Part shown: piece by piece, positions 31,803 through 41,325 of the stretch
Layout of the letters: each line of letters begins with the position of its first letter
Numbering within the stretch: the first letter of the stretch is position 1
From: Winogradskyella haliclonae
Lineage (GTDB): Bacteria > Bacteroidota > Bacteroidia > Flavobacteriales > Flavobacteriaceae
Assembly (NCBI RefSeq): GCF_014635865.1
Contig: NZ_BMDQ01000003.1
Location: 248,001-312,000, forward strand
Reading direction: 5' to 3'
Length of the DNA: 64,000 bases
Position numbers and translations under genes: made by a program
Notes under the pieces: model-generated
The model's database searches: none
What the model saw: only the letters and a program-made list of their open reading frames with translations
Told to the model about the DNA's origin: nothing

Positions 31803-33203
31803 TTATTGCTCTGAAACAATTTGGGGTTGAGCATTCCTATTATTAGGTATTTGACGTTTATTATGACTTGTATCGTATGTTACATTTAATAAGGCTAGCG
31901 CATATAAAACTGCTGGTGCTGCAATACGAATCCCTGAATGATTTATTGTTGCGAACCAAAAAGCTAAAAAGGAAAAGAAAAATATATTACGCCGATTATT
32001 TGTTCGTAAAGTTAGTGGCTTAAATACTAAAATTAAAATACATATAATTCCCAATATTCCATGTTCAGATAATAATCTACCTAATTCATTGTGAGAAGGT
32101 AGTTGTTGACCTGTTTCTTGAACTCTTTTGTTTTTTACACGAGAAGCTCCAATACCTAAAAACGGGCTCTCTAAGAAACCATCAACTTCTTCTATAAATA
32201 AATCTAATCTACCAGTGGTTAAATCTTTCTTCTCTCTCCCTAATGCATCTTGATTGGCGTAACGCTTATCTATTAAACCACGCGTTTGATTTGAGCTAAC
32301 AACCCAGGTTATAGCAAGTATACTCACCAATAAGAATACCGAACCAAATAGAGGAACAAGGCGTTTTACTTTTAAACGGAAAACAACCGTAGCAAAAAAT
32401 GCAGCAATTACTAATCCTGCCGCTAAAACACCACCGCGACTAAAGGTGACAATAGCCCTAAATGTCATAGCAGCCAACAGAATAAGGTTAAGTGATTTTA
32501 AGAATACATTAGGTGACTTTAATACCAAACGCACCACAACACAAAAAATACCCAAACCTAATATTGTAGATACCTGATTTGGCCCAAACCCACCTGAAAG
32601 TGCGGCATTAGAAGCTGTACCACTTAACCTATCTTTTATTGATGGTGTGTATAAAAACAAATAAGTCGTTGTCGAAATAATAGGGAGCAAAATGTATAGA
32701 ATGAGTTTATGCAATTGCTGATAAGTTACTTTCCTATCATAACAAAATAGCGCTGCTAAACCTAAGCAAACTGGGCCACTTAATACAAAAGTAATATTAG
32801 ATCTAAACTTAGCATCTAAAGTAAGAGTTACGGATGCCACTACAATAGATGGTATTAATAAAACGAGATAAATAAAATAGGCATATCCTTTTCCAGAAAC
32901 ACCTCTGTAAAACATACCAATAAGTACAAAAACAACAACTAAATACTTTGAAGCCTCATATGCTAGACCTCCTTTGGTCATACGAAACAAAATCTCAATA
33001 CCAGTAAAATAAGCACAGCCCAAAAGTACATTCATAGTTAATTTGGAAGGCGTAGACATTACTATGCGATATAAAAAATATCCCATAATAATAAGAAAGA
33101 AAATCTTTGAAAATGGCTTAAAAATAAAGAATATCAAGCCTAAACCTATATGCAATAATACAAGTTGAATGTAAGAATCGTTTTGTAATAATCTTCGTTT
33201 CAA
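31803..33203 (-). CDS. O-antigen ligase/polymerase-like membrane protein (Wzy/WaaL family)
   Basis: A 466-residue protein with about twelve membrane helices. Near the C-terminus is the family loop DGFLESPFLGIGASRV followed by QLPSHNELGRLLSEHGILG, the periplasmic region of O-antigen ligases and Wzy polymerases. It could polymerise repeat units or ligate finished glycan to a lipid core; sequence alone does not separate these. It is the only such candidate in the locus. Confidence 0.85.
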   Translation of the reverse strand: MKRRLLQNDSYIQLVLLHIGLGLIFFIFKPFSKIFFLIIMGYFLYRIVMSTPSKLTMNVLLGCAYFTGIEILFRMTKGGLAYEASKYLVVVFVLIGMFYRGVSGKGYAYFIYLVLLIPSIVVASVTLTLDAKFRSNITFVLSGPVCLGLAALFCYDRKVTYQQLHKLILYILLPIISTTTYLFLYTPSIKDRLSGTASNAALSGGFGPNQVSTILGLGIFCVVVRLVLKSPNVFLKSLNLILLAAMTFRAIVTFSRGGVLAAGLVIAAFFATVVFRLKVKRLVPLFGSVFLLVSILAITWVVSSNQTRGLIDKRYANQDALGREKKDLTTGRLDLFIEEVDGFLESPFLGIGASRVKNKRVQETGQQLPSHNELGRLLSEHGILGIICILILVFKPLTLRTNNRRNIFFFSFLAFWFATINHSGIRIAAPAVLYALALLNVTYDTSHNKRQIPNNRNAQPQIVSEQ

Positions 33204-33210
33204 TCTAAGC

Positions 33211-34338
33211 TTAAGATAATATTTCTGTTAGAATTCTATTGATATAATGATTAAAAGTAAATTGTTTTACAAAATCTTGACTATGTTTTAGCAAATTTTG
33301 ATATTGAGTATCATCTAGATTAAAAATAGCATCTAATTGAAGCTTTAACCCTTCAGCTGATATTGGTGATACTATTAAACCATTTTCTCCATGCTTTACA
33401 TATTGTGCAATAGCAGAAACTGATGATACAACTGGCATGCACCCAAAATTTGAAGCTTCAGCTATAACCTTAGGAAAACCTTCTGAGGCGCTTGTTGGCA
33501 TTAAGAAAAAATGATTCTTCTTATAAATATCAAACACTTCAGAACGTGACAAATAACCATGAAATCTAAAATCAATATCAGATAGCTTCGTTATTTCTTC
33601 AAAATGCGCTTTTTCATTACCATCACCTATGAGGTGTACTTGCCCTACTCTACTTTTTTCATTTTTCGACAAACTCATAAAAGCGTCTATAATTCGCCCA
33701 ACCCCTTTCGGAGTTTCTAAACGCCCTACATAGCAGAAATTTAGCTTATCTTCTAAGCGTCTTAGTGTCACTATATCTTTTCCGTTTAATACATCCTCAT
33801 CCGTAAGGCATGGATTCTCAAAAGTCAAACATTGTCTAGGTTGGCCTTGCCATTGCCCATTAATCGTTACTAATCTTGATTGTTTCTTTAACAACCAACG
33901 TTGCAATCTGTACCCCAAAGGTGGATTTTTTTGATTCCAATTACCAGCATATTTATACCAACCCTTTTTCTTTGAAAATAATGTCAAGTATGGGATTAAA
34001 AAGACACCTATACCAGTTGGTGTTCTTAGTTGAAAGGCATCAGCCTCTTTTAATAGTCTATTGACTATACCGATTACTTTTGGAATATGGCCAATAGTTT
34101 TCAGTTTACTTAAAACACTTGTACCACCTAAAGCTGGTAGCACTTCAAAATGGATATTATTTTCTGTATACTCAGCAGCACTTGGAGGTGCTTTAGACTT
34201 ATGAAGCATCGCCACATGAGTAATAGACTCAAAATGAGGGGCTAGATGATTAATTTCTCTAATCGTCGGACCCCAACCTACTATTTTACCGTCTGTGGTT
34301 TTATAATGTTCTGTATGTGAAATGATGACGAGTCTCAA
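33211..34338 (-). CDS. Glycosyltransferase family 4
   Basis: A 375-residue GT-B glycosyltransferase. The C-terminal half contains LNFCYVGRLETPKGVGRIID and SEGFPKVIAEASNFGCMPVV followed by the NGLIVSPISAEGL loop. The donor is unknown. Its start overlaps the end of the upstream GT4 gene by 4 bp, so the two are translated in series. Confidence 0.88.
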   Translation of the reverse strand: MRLVIISHTEHYKTTDGKIVGWGPTIREINHLAPHFESITHVAMLHKSKAPPSAAEYTENNIHFEVLPALGGTSVLSKLKTIGHIPKVIGIVNRLLKEADAFQLRTPTGIGVFLIPYLTLFSKKKGWYKYAGNWNQKNPPLGYRLQRWLLKKQSRLVTINGQWQGQPRQCLTFENPCLTDEDVLNGKDIVTLRRLEDKLNFCYVGRLETPKGVGRIIDAFMSLSKNEKSRVGQVHLIGDGNEKAHFEEITKLSDIDFRFHGYLSRSEVFDIYKKNHFFLMPTSASEGFPKVIAEASNFGCMPVVSSVSAIAQYVKHGENGLIVSPISAEGLKLQLDAIFNLDDTQYQNLLKHSQDFVKQFTFNHYINRILTEILS

Positions 34339-35441
34339 GAATCTATAAAATCTATATAACGTTTAATAATATATTGCCATTGGTGCAACTCGGACCAAGA
34401 TTTTGCTGCTTCTTCAAATCTAGATTTATCATCTAGAATTGTAGTGACTGCATCAATAAATTCTTGGGTTTTATGACCGTTAACAAGTAATCCTGATTTA
34501 CCATGAGACACAGCATCTTCAATACCACAGCCTTTTGCTCCAATGGTTGGCAAACCAAAATGATTAGCTTCAATTAATGCAATTCCAAAACCTTCAACAT
34601 CTCCAGTTTTCGTTGTTTCACTCAGCATTACACAAATATCGGCATTTGTATAAAAGCTTTTTATTTGTTGATGCGTCACATGTCCATGAAAGGTAACATG
34701 TTCTAAAACACCTAAAGACTTTGCTAAATCTTTACAAGTATCGGCTTCTGTTTTAAAACCCACACAATGGTAATGCACATTTGGATATTTTTCTTTTAAA
34801 ATAGGCAAATGCTTAATCACATTTGCTTGTCCCTTTCGTTCTGTAACATTACCTACAGTAAGTAATTTGGGTGACCCTTTTAATGGCATAGAATTATCAT
34901 CTACATCTTTTAATGTTGAAGCTGAAAACCCATTAGAAATCACAGTTAAAGACTTCAGTTTTAAATCTTCAACTAAGGCCTTTGTAAAATTTGAAACCGC
35001 AATAACTTTATCAAATCTTCTCAAGGAAGAATTAATAGACTTTCTTAAACGGGCATTTGTAAAATTAACTTCAGTACCATGGATAACAGCAATAGTTCTA
35101 GCAGAAATTATGGGTTTTAAAATAGCACCTATCCATAATGGGAATTTGCCAGAGCATATTAAAAAACTAGCAGATTTAGACAGCTTAAAACACAGCCAAA
35201 TTCGTTTTAAATACATCAAATACCTTGAGCGTTTTAATGCTATGCGGTATACTTTGCTTTGCAATTCTGAATCAAACTTTGCTTCATTCTCAACAGCGTC
35301 TCGTTGGTCTGCAATCACCGAGACTCTATAGCCAGATTGCTGGAGATGTTCGGCTAAATTATAGGCATGATTTCCTATGCCGCCTGGTAAAGGGGGAAAC
35401 TCTGAAGTTAAAAGAACGATATGTTTCTTGCTTTTTGACAT
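34335..35441 (-). CDS. Glycosyltransferase family 4
   Basis: A 368-residue GT-B enzyme. The N-terminal half opens IVLLTSEFPPLPGGIGNHAY, the acceptor-side glycine loop of GT4. The donor side has KLLTVGNVTERKGQANVI and EGFGIALIEANHFGLPTIGA with the E-x7-E motif. It shares one base with the GT2 gene upstream. An antisense open frame at 34867-35331 is a shadow of this gene. Confidence 0.9.
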   Translation of the reverse strand: MSKSKKHIVLLTSEFPPLPGGIGNHAYNLAEHLQQSGYRVSVIADQRDAVENEAKFDSELQSKVYRIALKRSRYLMYLKRIWLCFKLSKSASFLICSGKFPLWIGAILKPIISARTIAVIHGTEVNFTNARLRKSINSSLRRFDKVIAVSNFTKALVEDLKLKSLTVISNGFSASTLKDVDDNSMPLKGSPKLLTVGNVTERKGQANVIKHLPILKEKYPNVHYHCVGFKTEADTCKDLAKSLGVLEHVTFHGHVTHQQIKSFYTNADICVMLSETTKTGDVEGFGIALIEANHFGLPTIGAKGCGIEDAVSHGKSGLLVNGHKTQEFIDAVTTILDDKSRFEEAAKSWSELHQWQYIIKRYIDFIDS

Positions 35442-36760
35442 TAAAGCATTTCAATTTTTGGTCCATCTTTTAGTTTTTTCGATGCCAAACGCCATGATTT
35501 TGCGACTTGCACTATAATTAATGGACTTAACAGTATTGCTATAAAACTACTCAATAATAGCATAACCCTATTACTCTTATACTTATACGGTACAACTGAG
35601 ATTGGGACTGTACGTAAAACAGACAACAAGCTCCTTTTTGCACCAAAATAATGCCTATAAAAATAAAGCACACTTGGTATAGGTCTTGGTTGAAACAAGT
35701 TTTTTGTACGGAAGGCATCCCAGCTTCCCATTTCTCTCAAGCCTCCAGAACCTACTTTTAAATGTAACCGTTTAGCATATGGGTTAGAGATGTTTTTGTA
35801 ACCATTTAAAAACGCTCGAAGCCCAAATTCACCATCACCCATACGCTGTTTCTCAAACTGCCTATCGAATAAGCCTATATTCTTAAAAATATCTTTTCTC
35901 AATAACACATTACCAGTATCTAACTGGTCGCTAATTTTAAAATAAGCATAATGTGTTGGCACTTTGTCTCCGACTTTTGAAATAGATACACCGGAAGACA
36001 TATCTGCATTAAAAAAATCTAGAGTTTTTAGATGTTGGCTAATCCAGTTTTTTTCTACTCTGCTATCGTCATCAAACAGTAAAATATAGTTGCCGTTAGA
36101 TTGCTTAATAGCAGTATTTCTGGCTAACCAAAGTGCTTTTTCTTCTTGATATTCCACCCTTAAATCTAAATTAAAACCTTTATAAAACTCAGCTTGATAG
36201 GGTTCGGATTGGTCAATAACTATAACTTCAAAATTGGTGTAATCTTGTTGTTCTAAATCGGTTAAAACGTCCTTTAAATATCGATATCTATTTAGTGTAG
36301 GAATAATAACCGTAACTAGTGGCTGTTCTCTTAAAAGTTGACTTTCAAAATTTCGATAGTCATTAAAATTTACAATTTCGTTTCCAAAAATATAGCGTTT
36401 AACATGTTTTGTTTTAATAAATGCTGAAATCTCCTTAATAGGGTTTTTGAGGCTTAAAATCCGAATTAAGCACACATAAAATACCCAGGCCTTACTGAAA
36501 TATTTTCTTGAAAAGATATAATTATCAAAAACAGATAACTCAACAGTTTCAGTAATAGGGTTAGAAAAATTTACACATCCATTCTGAATAGCTCGCCATG
36601 ATTGGTCATAGTGCTTAGCCTCTTGCGATTTATACCTGATATCTTCTTCGAATTGTGAAGAAATCCAAGTATCAACTTTCGGAAAAATCAAATGCCCATT
36701 TTTGGTTTTTAATCCAAAATAATGAGTTGGCTGTAAATATTTAAGAAAATTAAACAGCAT
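35441..36760 (-). CDS. Glycosyltransferase family 2 with N- and C-terminal extensions
   Basis: A 439-residue protein. About 145 N-terminal residues of unknown type precede a GT-A domain: VTVIIPTLNRYRYLKDVL, ARNTAIKQSNGNYILLFDDD with the metal-binding DDD, and later RMGDGEFGLRAFLNG. The C-terminus has a hydrophobic helix (LLLSSFIAILLSPLIIVQVA), likely a membrane anchor. It overlaps the FkbM methyltransferase gene by 11 bp. Confidence 0.87.
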   Translation of the reverse strand: MLFNFLKYLQPTHYFGLKTKNGHLIFPKVDTWISSQFEEDIRYKSQEAKHYDQSWRAIQNGCVNFSNPITETVELSVFDNYIFSRKYFSKAWVFYVCLIRILSLKNPIKEISAFIKTKHVKRYIFGNEIVNFNDYRNFESQLLREQPLVTVIIPTLNRYRYLKDVLTDLEQQDYTNFEVIVIDQSEPYQAEFYKGFNLDLRVEYQEEKALWLARNTAIKQSNGNYILLFDDDSRVEKNWISQHLKTLDFFNADMSSGVSISKVGDKVPTHYAYFKISDQLDTGNVLLRKDIFKNIGLFDRQFEKQRMGDGEFGLRAFLNGYKNISNPYAKRLHLKVGSGGLREMGSWDAFRTKNLFQPRPIPSVLYFYRHYFGAKRSLLSVLRTVPISVVPYKYKSNRVMLLLSSFIAILLSPLIIVQVAKSWRLASKKLKDGPKIEML

Positions 36761-37604
36761 GATTATCTAGTTTTTTTGGGACACAGAAAATATTTAGTGG
36801 TAATGCTTGATTAGCAGCAAAAGTATTGAGTTTCATATCGTAAATTCTGTAGTCTAGTTCTTTAAAAAACGTTGCGATACGCATATCATTATTAGTTTCT
36901 ACAATGACTATAGAATTATTCTGTTTTAATAGATTAATTGCTCCTTTTAAAATATCTAACTCGATACCGTCTACATCTATTTTTATAACATCTACTTGTT
37001 GAATGCTCTTTTTATTTAAAAAATCATCTAAAGTTACCATCTCTACTTCGTAGGCTTCAATAGCAGTTTCCATAGATTCCGCATTTGAAGAAAAGTTACT
37101 TGCGTTAATTGTTATGGTTTTATTTTCAGCGCCAACTGCAAGATTATGTATTTCAAAGTTGTTTTTGAAATGTGCATTAGCTTCAATCGTCTTAGTAATC
37201 GAAGCGAAGAGATTTTTATTAGGTTCAAATGCCAATACTTTGCCATTTTTTGCAATTGAATCTGCCCAAACAGCACCTAAATATCCAAAATTAGAACCTA
37301 CATCTAATACCGTTAAATTAGTTCTATTTGATTTGTAATTTTCTATCAAGGAAAAACTATTACGAAGCAAGGTATTTTCAATTCCCAATCGTTTTGCTTT
37401 AGCTGCCATTTTTATGGAAGCCACAAACTGAAAATTAACTTTATAAGTTCCATAAACTCTGTTTACTACAACTTTTGCTGTTTTAAATCCTTTTGAATCA
37501 TACAACAAACGTCTTCTAAGTCCTTTAGACCATTTAGATTGTCCGATTTTAAGCCTTAAGCTTTTGGGAATGGTATCGTATATTTTAACTAAAAGGTTAT
37601 TCAT
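36750..37604 (-). CDS. FkbM family methyltransferase
   Basis: A 284-residue S-adenosylmethionine-dependent methyltransferase (Methyltransf_21/FkbM). The SAM site is visible as LTVLDVGSNFGYLGAVWADS and VLAFEPNKNLF; the family motif VDVIKIDVDGIELDILKGA follows. It probably O-methylates a sugar of the glycan. One of two FkbM genes in the locus; it overlaps both neighbours. Confidence 0.88.
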   Translation of the reverse strand: MNNLLVKIYDTIPKSLRLKIGQSKWSKGLRRRLLYDSKGFKTAKVVVNRVYGTYKVNFQFVASIKMAAKAKRLGIENTLLRNSFSLIENYKSNRTNLTVLDVGSNFGYLGAVWADSIAKNGKVLAFEPNKNLFASITKTIEANAHFKNNFEIHNLAVGAENKTITINASNFSSNAESMETAIEAYEVEMVTLDDFLNKKSIQQVDVIKIDVDGIELDILKGAINLLKQNNSIVIVETNNDMRIATFFKELDYRIYDMKLNTFAANQALPLNIFCVPKKLDNHAV

Positions 37605-38766
37605 AAAAATCTATAAAAGATTGTATCTGATGCTTAATTGTAAAATCAGTTAGAACCCTTTTTCTAGCTTTAGTTCTTATAGCTTTCAAAGCTAGCGCAT
37701 CCCTATTTAAAACCCTAAAAATAGTTTCTGCTAATGCTTTTGAATCTCTCTTAGGAACTACCCAACCTGTCTCATTATCTAAGACATTTTCTGGTAAAGC
37801 GCCTCCATCAGAGACGATACATAAACAGTGCATAGCTTGAGCTTCTAAAACTGCATTACAAAAGCCTTCGGATTGACTGTACTGAATGTATAAATCTGTA
37901 CTTTCTAATTGCTGTAATGTTTTATGATGTGATAATTCACCAACAAAGCTTACAGAATCTTCTAGCCCTAACTCATGTATCGCAAAACGCAATGCTTCAT
38001 ATTCGGTTCCAGTACCAATGATTTGATATTTAAATTTAATGTCTTTGGATTTTAATAATGCTAAAGCTCGAAGTGTATAGTCTAATCCTTTTATCCAATG
38101 CAATCGTGCTATCGTTGTGATCTGTATTGGCTTTGTCTCATCTATTTGCTTTTCTATATCCTTTTCAAATCGTGCTGTATTTATAGCTGGAGTAATGATC
38201 ATCGTTTTGGTAGCATCTAGCATTCCATTAGCATTTGCTTTGGCCAACATGTATTTTGAAATAGTATGAACCTTATCTACATTTTTCCATACTAAATCAT
38301 AAGAATTTGGGGTTTTTAATGGATAGACATCCATATCATAGCCACGACAACTCACAGCCATCTTGGCGCCAATACTTTTGGCTACATGTTCACTTTGCAA
38401 GGCCATAGTTGTGAATCCAAAATGCAACCAATCTATATTTGCTCTAAGCAGATGTGAGTTAGTGTATACATTTTTAAAAATTTGTGCTCTTAAACGACCT
38501 GCAGATTTTTCAAGTCTAATAAAACGTAGAAGTCGTTTTAAACTAAACAATAAGACAAGTAATACAAATACTGTCTTAAAAAGTTGAATAATTCTGTTTT
38601 TACTGACTTTTGGAGCTGTAAAAACTTTACAATTTTTATAGCCTGAAGACTTCTCTCGTACATAAAGCTCTACAGTATAGCCATGCTCTAAAAGCCCTTT
38701 TATTTTTGAATTAAAAAAGGTCTCTGAATACGATGGTGGCTGAGCAAGTACAATACCTATCTTCAT
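37597..38766 (-). CDS. Glycosyltransferase family 4
   Basis: A 389-residue GT-B glycosyltransferase. The donor half has IQITTIARLHWIKGLDYTL, SEGFCNAVLEAQAMHCLCIV and NETGWVVPKRDSKAL. A basic, hydrophobic segment near residue 65-85 (LFKTVFVLLVLLFSLKRLL) may associate with the membrane. It overlaps the previous gene by 4 bp and FkbM by 8 bp. Confidence 0.88.
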   Translation of the reverse strand: MKIGIVLAQPPSYSETFFNSKIKGLLEHGYTVELYVREKSSGYKNCKVFTAPKVSKNRIIQLFKTVFVLLVLLFSLKRLLRFIRLEKSAGRLRAQIFKNVYTNSHLLRANIDWLHFGFTTMALQSEHVAKSIGAKMAVSCRGYDMDVYPLKTPNSYDLVWKNVDKVHTISKYMLAKANANGMLDATKTMIITPAINTARFEKDIEKQIDETKPIQITTIARLHWIKGLDYTLRALALLKSKDIKFKYQIIGTGTEYEALRFAIHELGLEDSVSFVGELSHHKTLQQLESTDLYIQYSQSEGFCNAVLEAQAMHCLCIVSDGGALPENVLDNETGWVVPKRDSKALAETIFRVLNRDALALKAIRTKARKRVLTDFTIKHQIQSFIDFYE

Positions 38767-39872
38767 GCTCTATTTTTATTCATTTTTAAATACAATATTT
38801 CATGCATCTGTATACTTTTTTCAATGGTGTAACTCTCTGAAGCAATTTCGAACATACGTTTAGCTAATTGTCTTCTCTCTTCTTGATGCAACTGCATTAC
38901 AGATTCTAGTTTCTTTTTTAAATCACTGACTGAGCCAGACTCAAATAACCAATCTTGGAAAGATGACAAAACATCTTTCACTCCAGAAATCCGCGAGCCT
39001 ATGACTATGCGCCCTGACAACATGGCTTCAATAGGTGCTATAGGTTGTCCTTCTTTACGACCTTCGTCTTTCGTAGGAATAACAAATACATCTGCCAAAG
39101 CTAAATACGATTTTATATCCTGCTTTTTTCCAGTGAATATGACTGTTGAATTTGCATACTGTTCTTTTAAATCTATTGCATAATCAGAAGCATCATCACC
39201 AACTATAAATACTTTAATTTTTGAATTGTCAATTTGCTTTACAGCTTCTAATAGTACTTCAATGCCTTTTACCGCGACTAAATTGGCAATACTCACAATA
39301 ACAAAATCATCTTTATCAATAGAATAACCGTCTGAGTTGTTATACCGCTTCTCCAAAATACCAAAATCATTGATGTTAAGTCCTATGGGTATTGATATAA
39401 CTTTATCAGTCATATTGGAGAAAAATTGAGCCTTCATATCTGAATTAATTGTCACAATCTTAGTGCTTAATTGCGAACGCCATCGCCAAGCCTTATTACC
39501 CCAACTCATCGCTTTTTTTGTATACAAAAATGGAATCCCTGCAAGTTTAGCTGCCAATGGTTCTGTGAAATCACTACTCCAATGCCATGAATGAATAATA
39601 TCAAACTGATGATGCTTAAAAAACTGTCTAATCTTCCAAACTCTATAAGCTAATGTTACAAAAGGACGATACGTTGCAGCGACTCTAAACATATGGATAG
39701 GCACATTCAGAGCCTCAACCTGTTTAAAGAATTCACCTTTGTTATGCATACAACAAATGTGCGGTTCAAATTTGGTTTTATCAATGTGTTTGACCAAATC
39801 ATAAACCACTTTTCCGCTACCTGCAGTATCAAAATTTGGAATAGTATATAGAACCTTTACCCGCTTAGCCAT
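38763..39872 (-). CDS. Glycosyltransferase family 4
   Basis: A 369-residue GT-B enzyme opening VKVLYTIPNFDTAGSGKVVY. The donor side contains FVIVSIANLVAVKGIEVLLE and DEGRKEGQPIAPIEAMLSGR, a GT4 motif with a charged insertion before the first Glu. Specificity unknown. The start overlaps the asparagine-synthase-like gene by 8 bp. Confidence 0.88.
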   Translation of the reverse strand: MAKRVKVLYTIPNFDTAGSGKVVYDLVKHIDKTKFEPHICCMHNKGEFFKQVEALNVPIHMFRVAATYRPFVTLAYRVWKIRQFFKHHQFDIIHSWHWSSDFTEPLAAKLAGIPFLYTKKAMSWGNKAWRWRSQLSTKIVTINSDMKAQFFSNMTDKVISIPIGLNINDFGILEKRYNNSDGYSIDKDDFVIVSIANLVAVKGIEVLLEAVKQIDNSKIKVFIVGDDASDYAIDLKEQYANSTVIFTGKKQDIKSYLALADVFVIPTKDEGRKEGQPIAPIEAMLSGRIVIGSRISGVKDVLSSFQDWLFESGSVSDLKKKLESVMQLHQEERRQLAKRMFEIASESYTIEKSIQMHEILYLKMNKNRA

Positions 39873-41250
39873 TGTTCTGTGTTTGATTAAACTTAGCTAA
39901 GGTGAGCAGCATATTCATAGGGTGTGCATTTCTTAAAGCATCTTCATTGTAAAAACTCTTGGTATATTTTGTTATAATTTCTTCAGGAATTAATTCTGAT
40001 AACTTTGAATTTAATAGCACAGCTTCTAATTGTTGCTTATTGGTATCCCCTAAAAATTGAAGCTCCCAATTACGCTGTATGTATGGTTTACCGGATAGTC
40101 TTGAAGCAGTTCGCTTTAATTTATTAATCACCTTATAACTCAAGGTTTTTGTAGTACTTGGATTTGTATAATTATATAAATTATATGGGCGTTTATCTTG
40201 CCAAACGAGAGTTGCCAGCTCTGGATTACGCATTTTTACATATTCAATTTGAAGTTGTCTATCTTTCAAAAATGCCTCTGGTACAGCACAGATAAACTCA
40301 CACATTCTATTATCGTAATAGGGCAATGTTATGGGTTTTGAATTCTCGAATACTGAAAGGTTAACTGATGTCCATCTTGGTGCCCAATATTTGGACTTAA
40401 ACGCTCTGAGTTTTGCATTAGTATCCTCAATCTTAATAGTACTTAGTAAGTTTGAGATTCTATTTTCAAAATAAGATTTAAAATCGCCTTCCAAATCCCA
40501 GGTTTGCCATAATTTAGAAGCAAATTCTAATCCTCCTCGTTTTAATAGTTTTTTACTCAAAAATTGAACTTGTGCATCATGAGACAGCTTCTCAGAATTA
40601 TAACTATCAAACAGCACATCACCCCAATGTCCTAGTGAGAAAACACCTCCCATTTTAGAGAACTCATCTGAAATAGCCATTTGTCTTGGACTCGTAAAAT
40701 CTGAATAGCAGTTATTTAGCTTAGCCAAATCATCTAGCTTTTTCCATAAATAGCCTTTCCCAATTTTAAAAGATTGAAAATCAAAATCGCAAACTTGTGC
40801 AATTTGCTTAGCTATTTTAGTTTCAGGATAACCATTTCTATACTCATAACTATATGCAGAAACATTGGCTCCTAAATACGTTAATGCAGCTGCTTGTGTT
40901 CTGCTATCTAATCCTCCAGATAAAGGCAAAATAACTTTTTTATCTTCAACTTGTTCAGTAATAATAGCTTCAAAAAGCTGGGAGAATTCTTCAAGAGCTT
41001 GTTCAAAACTAATATGGCGTGGCGTATAGTGCCAATTAAAATAGGGTTCAGATTTTTCTAGAATATTCTCAGAACTAGTACGATGGACAGAAGCTGGTTT
41101 TAGAACCTTTTTATGTGTCCAATAAGTATCATCATCCAAGAAAAAACCTATAGCCGAAAAAACACAAATGGCTTTTAAGTCTAACTCACCATTAGTGTCA
41201 ATACAGACTTCTTTAGGTTTTATTGGGATTATTGGGTTGGTGATTTGCAT
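39865..41250 (-). CDS. Asparagine synthase-like protein without a glutaminase nucleophile
   Basis: A 461-residue protein with the C-terminal Asn_synthase domain. The ATP-pyrophosphatase loop is VILPLSGGLDSRTQAAAL (SGGLDS at residues 111-116), followed by YRNGYPETKIAKQIA and a SLGHWGDVLFD segment. In true glutamine-dependent asparagine synthetase Cys2 starts a glutaminase domain of about 200 residues; here residue 2 is Gln and only about 100 residues precede the synthase domain. It may use ammonia or another amine to amidate an acidic sugar or acceptor. The position amid glycosyltransferases supports a glycan-modifying role, which is inference. Confidence 0.82.
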   Translation of the reverse strand: MQITNPIIPIKPKEVCIDTNGELDLKAICVFSAIGFFLDDDTYWTHKKVLKPASVHRTSSENILEKSEPYFNWHYTPRHISFEQALEEFSQLFEAIITEQVEDKKVILPLSGGLDSRTQAAALTYLGANVSAYSYEYRNGYPETKIAKQIAQVCDFDFQSFKIGKGYLWKKLDDLAKLNNCYSDFTSPRQMAISDEFSKMGGVFSLGHWGDVLFDSYNSEKLSHDAQVQFLSKKLLKRGGLEFASKLWQTWDLEGDFKSYFENRISNLLSTIKIEDTNAKLRAFKSKYWAPRWTSVNLSVFENSKPITLPYYDNRMCEFICAVPEAFLKDRQLQIEYVKMRNPELATLVWQDKRPYNLYNYTNPSTTKTLSYKVINKLKRTASRLSGKPYIQRNWELQFLGDTNKQQLEAVLLNSKLSELIPEEIITKYTKSFYNEDALRNAHPMNMLLTLAKFNQTQNNG

Positions 41251-41325
41251 AAATAAACAACTGCTCTAATATAGAGTTTTTGCAACAATGCTAGAGTATA
41301 ATCTCTTGTACATTGTTAACAGTTT

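Noticed and set aside
34867-35331. A 154-codon open frame on the plus strand
   Set aside because: It lies antisense inside a clear GT4 gene, has no family resemblance and follows that gene's codon pattern; a shadow frame.
41251-41325. Internal promoter in the polysaccharide operon
   Set aside because: No TAnnTTTG box is present on the minus strand of this spacer, nor in the 97-bp spacer at 58161-58257.
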